20,992 nt of DNA, taken from IMG/VR virus record IMGVR_UViG_3300024503_000544, positions 1 to 20,992 of that record. The stretch is one strand, 5' to 3'. A program made the translations under genes and the position numbers. This DNA is from a virus. Of the stretch, positions 13,830 to 18,421 are shown piece after piece; position 1 is the stretch's first letter; each line of letters starts with the position of its first letter. The notes under the pieces were generated by a model. That model saw only the letters and a program-made list of their open reading frames with translations, did no database searches and had not been told where the DNA came from.

Positions 13830-13926
13830 GATAACGGTCGTGCTGTCAAACGGCGGCGAAATCAAGCACTTCTCCAGCGACCAGGTGCGTGTGTGGAAAA
13901 ATTCAACCTACGGAATACATGAATAA
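13735..13926 (+). CDS. Small beta-rich hypothetical protein
   Basis: This 63-residue product is a compact beta-strand protein (IPVTTPLGDGYILYI, then DEITVVLSNGGEIKHF, then DQVRVWKNSTYGIHE), probably a small SH3- or OB-like barrel. A TTG start at 13708 would add nine residues; the ATG at 13735 is preferred. It overlaps the previous gene by 95 nt and the next by 8 nt. Not recognised. Confidence 0.7.
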   Translation: MIFPNGPIPVTTPLGDGYILYITPNGFLENDEITVVLSNGGEIKHFSSDQVRVWKNSTYGIHE

Positions 13927-14107
13927 TTACGTGATAACGGTGTGGGATGGCGATAAAATCGTCCATAACGCAAAATCAAGGGCCAAGAGTCCAGAATCGG
14001 CCAAAACCAAGGCGCTGAACGACTGCTACAAGCTCGATAAAATGATGGGAACTGAACATAAATGGTTAAGCTACAGATGGGACATACAAGCGACAATAAG
14101 CCGATAA
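13919..14107 (+). CDS. Small hypothetical protein
   Basis: This 62-residue protein starts at ATG 13919. It has the layout of a double-stranded-RNA-binding-like or ferredoxin-like mini-fold: strand NNYVITVWDGDKIVHNA, then helix SPESAKTKALNDCYKLDKMM, then strand HKWLSYRWDIQA. The frame is open from 13889, but the internal ATG avoids a longer overlap. It overlaps its neighbours by 8 nt and 46 nt. Not recognised. Confidence 0.65.
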   Translation: MNNYVITVWDGDKIVHNAKSRAKSPESAKTKALNDCYKLDKMMGTEHKWLSYRWDIQATISR

Positions 14108-14289
14108 AATACGTGTCTGATCTACTCAACGAGGTAATCGTCGACATGATTTTGCGTGAAAAGAAGGGTTTTTCTCAGTATAATCACACAATGGACCGGA
14201 CAGATCTGACCAAGGACGAGTGGATCCAGCACGCATACGAAGAGGCGCTTGACCTTGCGCTGTATCTCAAAAAAATTATGAAATCGTAA
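14062..14289 (+). CDS. Small helical protein, possibly MazG-like
   Basis: This 75-residue helical protein ends TKDEWIQHAYEEALDLALYLKKIM, a pattern like the EExxD metal-binding helix of MazG-type nucleotide pyrophosphohydrolases. Only one such helix is visible and the protein is shorter than MazG, so enzymatic function is doubtful; a small MazG-derived domain or an unrelated phage protein is possible. The preceding part reads REKKGFSQYNHTMDRTDL. Starts at 14062 and 14077 are both possible. It overlaps the previous gene by 46 nt. Confidence 0.65.
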   Translation: MVKLQMGHTSDNKPIKYVSDLLNEVIVDMILREKKGFSQYNHTMDRTDLTKDEWIQHAYEEALDLALYLKKIMKS

Positions 14290-14299
14290 TTAAATAAAT

Positions 14300-14554
14300 A
14301 TGAATCAAGCAGAATTAACACCAGTAGAGCGCCCAGGCAACCACTATTTCCTGCAAGAGTACAAAATTGAAATTGAGTTTTGTTCACGCGGATGTGTAGT
14401 CAGAGTGGGATGCAAGTCAATACCATTTGAAAGCGTTGAAGAGGCGATGGCCAAAATCAATGAGTATGTCAAAAATCCATACGAAATGCAGCAGTATTGG
14501 AGAGAACTTCTTGACCCGCCTCATAAGAGCGAGCTTACAAAGACTGAGCGGTAA
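14300..14554 (+). CDS. Small hypothetical protein
   Basis: This 84-residue protein contains a beta stretch (YKIEIEFCSRGCVVRVGCKS) with three closely spaced cysteines and then a helix (SVEEAMAKINEYVKN). It is charged at both ends with no membrane segment. Not recognised. It follows the previous gene by 10 nt, and its stop is followed by a 110-nt gap holding a short hairpin (GGGT/ACCC at 14560) and the tRNA-like element. Confidence 0.7.
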   Translation: MNQAELTPVERPGNHYFLQEYKIEIEFCSRGCVVRVGCKSIPFESVEEAMAKINEYVKNPYEMQQYWRELLDPPHKSELTKTER

Positions 14555-14664
14555 AACATAGGGTGTTGTTACCCTTGCTTACGAGCTAAAATAAAAACAT
14601 GACGATTGGAAAGACAGTAGGTATAGGCGCAACAACTTCCTCTTTTTAAAATAGAACGCTGATT

Positions 14665-14738
14665 AGTCAGGTGGCGGAATGGTAGACGCGCTACGCCCAC
14701 AAGGTTAAGAGATACAGGTTCGAGTCCTGTCCTGACTA
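14665..14738 (+). ncRNA. tRNA-Leu-like element with a defective anticodon arm
   Basis: The acceptor stem AGTCAGG/CCTGACT (14665-14671 with 14731-14737) is perfect, as is the T-arm ACAGG TTCGAGT CCTGT (14714-14730). The D region GGCGGAATGGTAGACGCG is the classic tRNA-Leu form. The anticodon arm, however, does not form: the bases expected to pair (CTACG and GGTTA) do not match, U33 is missing, and the long variable arm of tRNA-Leu is absent. The total is 74 nt, and CCA is not encoded. It is either a decayed tRNA-Leu or a tRNA mimic used as an RNA-processing signal. It lies 8 nt before the ATG at 14747. Confidence 0.7.
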
Positions 14739-14746
14739 CAAAACAA

Positions 14747-15040
14747 ATGAATATGAAAAAGAAAGAACAGTACACAATTTTCGCCTACAAACCAGGCACG
14801 GATGTCTACGCGATCTCGTTTTGGTGCGACAGCGGGGCTGCTAGCGATCACCTAGCAATCTACAAGGCCCGTGTAACCTCATGGCACTACGACACCGATG
14901 ACAACGACGTAACTTACTGGCTCGAAACTCCCGGTGGCAAAGTGTGGGGGGACTCTGTCGAAGGGCAGTATGTGTCCGAAAACTTCGAAGAATTACTTAC
15001 TTACGCTAAAGAACTTTGGAAGAATGAAGAAGAAATATAG
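14747..15040 (+). CDS. Small hypothetical protein downstream of the tRNA-like element
   Basis: This 97-residue protein is acidic and aromatic-rich (AISFWCDSGAASDHLAIYKA, then DDNDVTYWLETPGGKVWGDS), probably alpha/beta. A second ATG at 14753 is possible. Not recognised. It begins 8 nt after the 3' end of the tRNA-like element, so RNA processing there would create its mRNA 5' end. It overlaps the next gene by 17 nt. Confidence 0.7.
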   Translation: MNMKKKEQYTIFAYKPGTDVYAISFWCDSGAASDHLAIYKARVTSWHYDTDDNDVTYWLETPGGKVWGDSVEGQYVSENFEELLTYAKELWKNEEEI

Positions 15041-15146
15041 CTTTTTTAACAGCCGGGAGTTTGAGAACCTCATCCCGTATTTAGTAATGATCGCCGTTGG
15101 CGTAGCAATGTTTTATATTATCCACGTATGTGTAAATCTGATGTAA
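15024..15146 (+). CDS. Tiny single-pass membrane protein 1
   Basis: This is a 40-residue frame. A charged N-terminus (MKKKYSFFNSREFEN) is followed by one hydrophobic segment (LIPYLVMIAVGVAMFYIIHV), predicted to span the membrane with the basic end inside. It overlaps the preceding gene by 17 nt. With the next two genes it forms a row of overlapping membrane micropeptides. Confidence 0.55.
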   Translation: MKKKYSFFNSREFENLIPYLVMIAVGVAMFYIIHVCVNLM

Positions 15147-15154
15147 GGCGAGGA

Positions 15155-15274
15155 ATGAGAAAGATCTGGTGGGAAATGAACAAGCCCCACTGGTACACCG
15201 TGCTTGTCTACTACGTAATTCTAACAATTATCTACTTCCTCTTCATATGGAATTTTACGTCCACCTCGGACTGA
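15155..15274 (+). CDS. Tiny single-pass membrane protein 2
   Basis: This is a 39-residue frame that starts with a tryptophan- and lysine-rich end (MRKIWWEMNKPHW), then one membrane segment (YTVLVYYVILTIIYFLFIW). It follows the previous gene by 8 nt, behind the purine-rich stretch GGCGAGGA. It overlaps the next gene by 28 nt. Confidence 0.5.
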   Translation: MRKIWWEMNKPHWYTVLVYYVILTIIYFLFIWNFTSTSD

Positions 15275-15342
15275 TCGTGCTGGCCCTGTACGCCGGGGTC
15301 TACGCCATAGTTCGTATAATAGAAAAAACCGACCATTTCTGA
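15247..15342 (+). CDS. Tiny single-pass membrane protein 3
   Basis: This is a 31-residue frame, mostly one hydrophobic helix (VHLGLIVLALYAGVYAIV) followed by a charged end RIIEKTDHF. It starts inside gene 2, and its stop lies in the loop of the bidirectional terminator at 15326-15349. Holin, antiholin or spanin-like roles are conceivable, but no lysin is near. Confidence 0.45.
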   Translation: MEFYVHLGLIVLALYAGVYAIVRIIEKTDHF

Positions 15343-15349
15343 TCGGTTT
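15326..15349. terminator. Bidirectional terminator between converging operons
   Basis: AAACCGA (15326-15332) pairs with TCGGTTT (15343-15349), 7 bp with a 10-nt loop. On the minus strand it is followed by a run of T's and ends the basic-protein cassette. On the plus strand it ends the micro-membrane genes. Confidence 0.7.
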
Positions 15350-15390
15350 CCATCCGTAACGACAGCGATCCCTGCACGGAACCGTGTTTC

Positions 15391-15654
15391 TTAGCAGTCC
15401 CACTTGCGAAGAGCCAGCGCCTTTCTTGTAGGCTTTCCATTAGGCTTCTTCATAGGACCTGGCATACCGCCCATTCTAGCGCAGAATGACTTGCGGCGTG
15501 CGGCTGCTTTGGGAGACTTTTTAGCTTGTTTGGCTGACACAGGGGGCTTCAACGTGCCTCCTGTTTCGCGTTTATAAGACGCCCTCCCCTTTGCGTTGAG
15601 TCCACCACTTGGTGATTTTCCCTCAGACCTTTGCCATGCTGGTGACTTTGCCAT
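15391..15654 (-). CDS. DUF6321-like basic phage protein
   Basis: This is an 87-residue, Lys/Arg-rich protein. The pattern AKSPAWQRSEGKSPSGGLNA, then KGRASYKRETGGTLKPPVS, then RRKSFCARMGGMPGPMKKPNG and the end RKALALRKWDC agrees with the DUF6321 family from memory. This family is found mainly in phages, and its function is not known to me. Strong positive charge and lack of structure suggest a DNA- or virion-associated protein. It is the last gene of the minus-strand cassette, starting 3 nt after the stop of the preceding gene. Confidence 0.8.
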   Translation of the reverse strand: MAKSPAWQRSEGKSPSGGLNAKGRASYKRETGGTLKPPVSAKQAKKSPKAAARRKSFCARMGGMPGPMKKPNGKPTRKALALRKWDC

Positions 15655-15657
15655 CCT

Positions 15658-15819
15658 TTATTTTTTTTTGGTTTTTTTTGCGGTCTTTGCTGACTCCTTA
15701 AATGCCTTTGCCGTGGGCGCACCCTTGCTACCAACCTTTCTCATCGTCTCGCCTGATCCAGCAGCAATGCGCTTTCTCTTGGCGTGAATGTTTGCGTATA
15801 ATCCTGGTTTTGCTTTCAT
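15658..15819 (-). CDS. Small basic phage protein (GLYANIHAKRKRI type)
   Basis: This 53-residue protein contains GLYANIHAKRKRIAAGSGE and KVGSKGAPTAKAFKESAK, a pattern that recurs in many aquatic phage genomes; the function is unknown to me. The start overlaps the previous stop as ATGA. The 3' end is a homopolymer-rich stretch (A8-CC-A9) that encodes KKTKKK before TAA, an unusual place where polymerase or ribosome slippage could change the C-terminus. Confidence 0.75.
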   Translation of the reverse strand: MKAKPGLYANIHAKRKRIAAGSGETMRKVGSKGAPTAKAFKESAKTAKKTKKK

Positions 15820-15935
15820 CCCTGTCCTCTTGATGGTTTAACTTTCTTATCCATGGGCGACTTGCGCTTAAACGGCTTGCCCTCCTTGCGCTTGCCAAAT
15901 ACGGTCTTAGCCCCGCTTCCTAGTGCCTTCGCCAT
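15816..15935 (-). CDS. Small basic phage protein (VFGKRKEGK type)
   Basis: This 39-residue protein is almost half Lys/Arg/Gly (SGAKTVFGKRKEGKPFKRKS, end KPSRGQG). It was too short for most gene finders, but it is bounded by coupled junctions: its ATG overlaps the previous TAA (TAATG) and its TGA overlaps the next ATG (ATGA). These tight overlaps make it very likely real. Confidence 0.75.
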   Translation of the reverse strand: MAKALGSGAKTVFGKRKEGKPFKRKSPMDKKVKPSRGQG

Positions 15936-16249
15936 TAGAATTTAGACTTTGTTACCGGTGAATGCTTCTTCTTCTCCTCCTGACGGAACTTCTCCATCTC
16001 CACAGCCCTCTTATCAGCCTGCTTCTTACTCAACACCACGTTACCCTCTCCCTTAGCCCCCTTCACATTCTTAGTAGCGTAACTCTTTGCACCGGCGTCA
16101 GATTCACCTCCGCCTGACTGATAAGCCGCACACCCCTCGTGGCTACAACTCATGCTAACCTCCTGATCCTTCTTCTTTTTCTTCTTCAAATACTGGCTAA
16201 CATAGCTTGCGCCAAACATATTGTCCGTATAGTCCTTCGATGCGTCCAT
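15935..16249 (-). CDS. First gene of the basic-protein cassette
   Basis: The protein has 104 residues. A lysine run (YLKKKKKKDQE) lies near residue 20, followed by a cysteine/glycine segment MSCSHEGCAAYQSGGGESDA, then a charged C-terminal helix (KKQADKRAVEMEKFRQEEKKK). Not recognised. It has a near-perfect promoter at 16263-16292 with a 13-nt A-rich leader, and the three following genes are joined to it by 1-4 nt overlaps or a 3-nt gap, so all four are probably made together. Confidence 0.75.
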   Translation of the reverse strand: MDASKDYTDNMFGASYVSQYLKKKKKKDQEVSMSCSHEGCAAYQSGGGESDAGAKSYATKNVKGAKGEGNVVLSKKQADKRAVEMEKFRQEEKKKHSPVTKSKF

Positions 16250-16262
16250 GGGCTTTTTTTTA

Positions 16263-16292
16263 CAAATATATGCAAGATCGTCATTTATACAA
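16263..16292 (-). promoter_or_regulatory. Bacteroidetes-type promoter of the basic-protein cassette
   Basis: Minus-strand TTG (16292-16290), 19 nt, TATATTTG (16270-16263), then a 13-nt leader to the ATG at 16249. Confidence 0.85.
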
Positions 16293-16346
16293 GTCTTAGC
16301 GAGTTTATTACTTTTCTGTAAAGTGAAAACCTTCTAATCTGTAAAC

Positions 16347-16376
16347 TAGACATTCCTAGACATTTTTAGACATTTC
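16347..16376. repeat. Three 10-bp tandem repeats (TAGACATTyy)
   Basis: TAGACATTCC (16347-16356), TAGACATTTT (16357-16366) and TAGACATTTC (16367-16376) are in exact tandem. The 10-bp period matches one DNA helical turn, so a protein could bind all three on the same face. Confidence 0.9.
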
Positions 16377-16450
16377 GTAAACTCACTATGGTTGGGGTAA
16401 ATCGTTGACCAACTGTGGTTGGTATTTCATAAACTCACATGGGTTGGGGT
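16372..16450. repeat. 27-bp direct repeats flanking a palindrome
   Basis: Near-identical 27-bp copies begin ATTTCGTAAACTCAC at 16372 and ATTTCATAAACTCAC at 16424; both end GGTTGGGGT (16398 and 16450). Between them is the perfect palindrome ACCAAC-TGTG-GTTGGT (16408-16423), which shares the GGTTGG motif with the repeats. Confidence 0.85.
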
Positions 16451-16628
16451 CACCCCCACCACGACGGCCACCACGGCCTCGCCCCGAAGTCAAAATGGCA
16501 AAGGGGGTGGGGTCTAACTAGCTGATTTCCAATCGATTGCACCAATATGCGTAACCCTCTGACCCTCAGCGCGGTAGATAGAGACACACGGCGTGGAACA
16601 TCCGTGGAACAATGCGGGATGCAGAGAT

Positions 16629-16732
16629 AGTGTACAACATACACTAACCCACTTAGTGTACACCATACACTTACTGCCTGTGCTAGGGCTTAGTGTACAT
16701 CGCACACTTACCCTTAGTGTACAGGATACACT
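16629..16732. repeat. Four copies of a 17-bp palindrome AGTGTA-N5-TACACT
   Basis: Copies start at 16629, 16655, 16692 and 16716. Centres are CAACA, CACCA, CATCG and CAGGA; the third has one arm base changed (CACACT in place of TACACT). Three of four are preceded by T and followed by TA. The steps are 26, 37 and 24 bp. The conserved arms with variable centres are typical of a dimeric DNA-binding protein site, repeated as an operator or iteron array. Confidence 0.9.
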
Positions 16733-16848
16733 TACCACCTGCCGACTCTGCCCGCCGATACCCTGCCCGATGCCCGCTAAACTTGTCTCCGCTCGGTGGA
16801 GAAAGTAGACTAACCCTTTGATAATCAATGAGTTTGCATAAAAGCACC

Positions 16849-16871
16849 AACGTGTTAGTTTTCAGCACGTT
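16849..16871. repeat. Inverted repeat AACGTG/CACGTT
   Basis: AACGTG (16849-16854) and CACGTT (16866-16871) are separated by 11 nt. It could be a hairpin or a protein-binding site in the control region. Confidence 0.5.
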
Positions 16872-17179
16872 ACAGCCTGCGTGTCCATGCATCCTTGCAC
16901 CCGCTCCACCCCGCTAGAAACCGCCCACATAAACCGCCTATAACCCGCGCCAATACTGCGATGCAAGCGATGCTCGGAAATTTTGCTTGAGGCAACCCCA
17001 AGTTGTGAGGGCTAATGTGCGGGCGTGCACGAGTGCTTTGTATGCTCTTTGCTTGTCTCTCTCTTGTCTGTGTATTACCTAGGGGAATTCGCTGTGTATT
17101 TGCCCGCGCATGGGTGTGCCTGTTGCCTTCTGTTTGGCTTTCTGTTTTACCCTCTACTTGATACTTGATTGACCTCACG

Positions 17180-17216
17180 ACAGCAAATGTTAACGAGAAG
17201 TTAAAAACACTGCTGT
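17180..17216. repeat. Large interrupted hairpin
   Basis: ACAGCA (17180-17185) pairs with TGCTGT (17211-17216), and inside it TTAAC (17190-17194) pairs with GTTAA (17200-17204) around loop GAGAA. It could extrude as a cruciform or form in RNA of either strand. Confidence 0.55.
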
Positions 17217-17255
17217 ATCCCGCGCTGTGCTTGGGTTTGCTCGATTTTCATTAGC

Positions 17256-17375
17256 CTATCGCCTTTTGGCCTGTTTCCTACCCTGTCCAACAGCTAGCGC
17301 ATACCCTCGAAATGACCATTTTTGACTTTCTCCCGCCGGCCTCAATCGCTTGACTGACGCGGCTTTCAGCACCAT
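17256..17375 (-). CDS. Possible 39-residue basic peptide
   Basis: A minus-strand frame from ATG 17375 to TAG 17256 encodes an arginine/lysine-rich peptide (VLKAASVKRLRPAGESQKWS). The only support is the promoter 6 nt upstream, the same leaderless spacing seen at other genes here. It may instead be the start of an untranslated RNA that runs toward 16.9 kb. Confidence 0.25.
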   Translation of the reverse strand: MVLKAASVKRLRPAGESQKWSFRGYALAVGQGRKQAKRR

Positions 17376-17548
17376 TGCTTACAAAGATAATCAATGTTTA
17401 CGCGGCTTCCAAGGATTTCAACAGGTATTTTCATTTTTGTTAATAACTCATGTACGCTTAGAGCCACAAGGGATGCAGAGGTTTTTTTATGCTGTTTTGA
17501 AATTTTTTTTTTGATGTAGTTATTTTGTTGATTTGACGCGGGTTTCAG
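17355..17548. repeat. Three dispersed copies of a GACGCGG-TTTCAG motif
   Basis: TGACGCGGCTTTCAG (17355-17369), TTACGCGGCTTCCAA (17398-17412) and TGACGCGGGTTTCAG (17534-17548). The first and third differ at one base. The GATAATCAATG word also occurs twice in the region (near 16819 and 17385). Confidence 0.65.
17382..17412 (-). promoter_or_regulatory. Leftward promoter inside the control region
   Basis: Minus-strand TTG (17412-17410), 20 nt, TATCTTTG (17389-17382). It points into the gene-poor region. An ATG at 17375, 6 nt after the -7 element, opens a 39-residue frame. Confidence 0.55.
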
Positions 17549-17609
17549 AAGGTCACATTTTTGAATGCCCTGTAAACACAGGTGTTTTAGAAGGTTTTTT
17601 AAATTTTCA

Positions 17610-17637
17610 TTGAAACAATCACTTACCCATATCTTTG
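17610..17637 (+). promoter_or_regulatory. Candidate promoter of the leader RNA and right-hand operon
   Basis: TTG (17610-17612), 17 nt, TATCTTTG (17630-17637). The -7 element is a full match, while the spacing is 2 nt short of the 19 nt seen elsewhere. Transcripts would begin near 17643. Confidence 0.5.
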
Positions 17638-17825
17638 CCCCCGTTCAACGGAACAACAGCGGTCTCGATTCATGTATCTACCATACACGAGACAACTGCA
17701 CGGGGGTCGCATCCAAGACAACACGACAACTTGAGGTTATAGCCACCAAGCGCACAAGCTAACTGATGAAAGGGTGTGAGTGCGGAAGGCATACGACAGA
17801 TAGTGGGAACGTCGATAAAGCCCAC

Positions 17826-17842
17826 AGTTCTTTGACATATTG
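17826..17842 (+). promoter_or_regulatory. boxA-like antitermination sequence
   Basis: AGTTCTTTGACATATTG resembles the boxA core found before rRNA genes (E. coli TGCTCTTTAACA) and, from memory, the GTTCTTTGACATA form in Bacteroidetes rRNA leaders. A 4-bp hairpin GGGC/GCCC with an A-rich loop follows 53 nt later, in the manner of boxB. It probably recruits host Nus factors to the phage transcript. Confidence 0.5.
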
Positions 17843-18024
17843 CAGTACGTTAGGTGTGGCCGAGTCAGTAATGCGGCGAGGCACACATCACACAGGGCGC
17901 AGAAAGCCCGCATCTCCTCGATAACGACAGGACGCAAGGTGCAAGTGATGTGGTAATGGGAAGCGAAAGCATACTCGAAACGACGTGGTGACAGCACACG
18001 GATACCGCCTAGAACTGCGAAAAA

Positions 18025-18111
18025 AACAACTATAGCAACGACGCAAGGCGCGGCAATGCTAGATGACTGAGGTCGCTAGTATCGCAGGAGGTTCGAGTCC
18101 TCCCGTTGTTC
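18025..18111 (+). ncRNA. tRNA-like element A (acceptor and T-arm, atypical body)
   Basis: AACAAC (18025-18030) pairs with GTTGTT (18105-18110), and the T-arm is GGAGG TTCGAGT CCTCC (18087-18103), with C104 opposite T31 as a mismatch at the base of the acceptor stem. The 55-nt body between does not form D and anticodon arms; it holds TAGCA/TGCTA and CTAG/CTAG alternatives. The unpaired 3' base is C. It ends 20 nt before the ATG at 18132. Confidence 0.65.
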
Positions 18112-18131
18112 TAAACTTAATACACAACAAC

Positions 18132-18359
18132 ATGAATACAATCAACGTAAACGACGCAATCGTGCCAACAGCCTATGTTAAACTGATAACCGCGAAGTCG
18201 GCTCTCAAAATGATGAAACTAGGTGTGAAAATTCGCAATGTAAACGTGAAAATTATCAAGCAATCACTTGCCGTCGAAGGTGTACAGCTAGTAGGCCGCA
18301 CAGCCGCTGAGTGCTTGGCTGAGGTCGAGAGCATGATAGCAGTCATCAAAGGCGTATAA
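18132..18359 (+). CDS. First gene of the right-hand operon, small basic protein
   Basis: This is a 75-residue helical, basic, hydrophobic protein (KLITAKSALKMMKLGVKI, then VNVKIIKQSLAVEGVQLVG, then ECLAEVESMIAVIKGV). Not recognised; the size suggests a small alpha/beta domain. The frame is open from 18063, but that ATG lies inside the tRNA-like element, so ATG 18132 is preferred. Its TAA stop supplies the first bases of tRNA-like element B. Confidence 0.7.
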   Translation: MNTINVNDAIVPTAYVKLITAKSALKMMKLGVKIRNVNVKIIKQSLAVEGVQLVGRTAAECLAEVESMIAVIKGV

Positions 18360-18402
18360 ACAGGCATGGTGCAAGAGCGGGTTCGACTCCCGCTCCTGTT
18401 TC
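18358..18402 (+). ncRNA. Miniature tRNA-like element B
   Basis: AAACAGG (18358-18364) pairs perfectly with CCTGTTT (18395-18401). The T-arm is GCGGG TTCGACT CCCGC (18377-18393), extended by A76-T94. Only 11 nt lie between the acceptor strand and the T-arm (CATGGTGCAAG, able to form a 2-3 bp stub), so D and anticodon arms are absent. Its first base is the second base of the TAA stop of the upstream gene. Confidence 0.8.
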
Positions 18403-18421
18403 TAATTTAATACCCAACGCT

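Larger units (their letters stand above)
16293..17629. other. Gene-poor control region with clustered repeats
   Basis: No convincing gene is present over about 1.3 kb. The plus strand is pyrimidine- and C-rich. The left part carries ordered repeats (10-bp tandem repeats, 27-bp direct repeats, 17-bp palindromes), and the right part has several hairpins and a T10 run at 17503-17512. It separates the leftward basic-protein cassette from the rightward leader/operon. This layout fits an origin of replication, partition site or major operator region. Open frames on the minus strand exist (for example 16870-17178), but their composition is not protein-like and the palindromes run through some of them. 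Confidence 0.6.
17641..18131 (+). ncRNA. Long structured leader RNA with boxA-like element
   Basis: About 490 nt without a credible gene precede the right-hand operon. Visible structure: CCGT/ACGG (17641-17651); an 11-bp hairpin GTCTCG-TGTAT/ATACA-CGAGAC with one 5-nt bulge (17662-17693); a GTGTG(G)CC/GGCACAC stem (17854-17886); a perfect 8-bp stem CACATCAC/GTGATGTG (17884-17891 with 17945-17952) enclosing the hairpin GGGC-GCAGAAA-GCCC; a GCGAAAGC mini-hairpin; CGTG/CACG near 17982-17998; and a tRNA-like 3' end (18025-18111). The 12-mer GACGCAAGGyGC occurs twice (17931, 18040). The segment AGTTCTTTGACATATTG (17826-17842) resembles rRNA-operon boxA of Bacteroidetes. An antitermination leader is inferred. 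Confidence 0.6.

Noticed and set aside
14599-14649. 16-codon frame (MTIGKTVGIGATTSSF)
   Set aside because: Too short to separate from chance, with no clear start signal. It lies just before the tRNA-like element.
15118-15126. DnaA box TTATCCACG
   Set aside because: Single 8-of-9 match inside a small membrane gene; origins normally have clusters.
16514-17178. Minus-strand frames across the control region (16514-16828, 16683-16892, 16870-17178)
   Set aside because: The first two translate the palindromic repeats into repetitive Cys/Tyr/Thr words, and the third is low-complexity with a GTG start. No promoter-proximal start or family pattern supports them, though a short peptide or RNA from this strand is not excluded.
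16293-17629. CRISPR array
   Set aside because: The repeats are short palindromes with unequal, very short spacing and no regular repeat-spacer units.
17565-17997. Frames inside the leader RNA (17565-17762 plus; 17737-17997 minus)
   Set aside because: They lie over paired RNA elements and have arbitrary composition without coupled starts.
17641-18111. tmRNA
   Set aside because: A tRNA-like 3' end and a possible AACAAC partner at 17653 suggested it, but no tag-peptide frame ending in an Ala-Ala stop was seen and the length (about 460 nt) and 5' domain do not fit.
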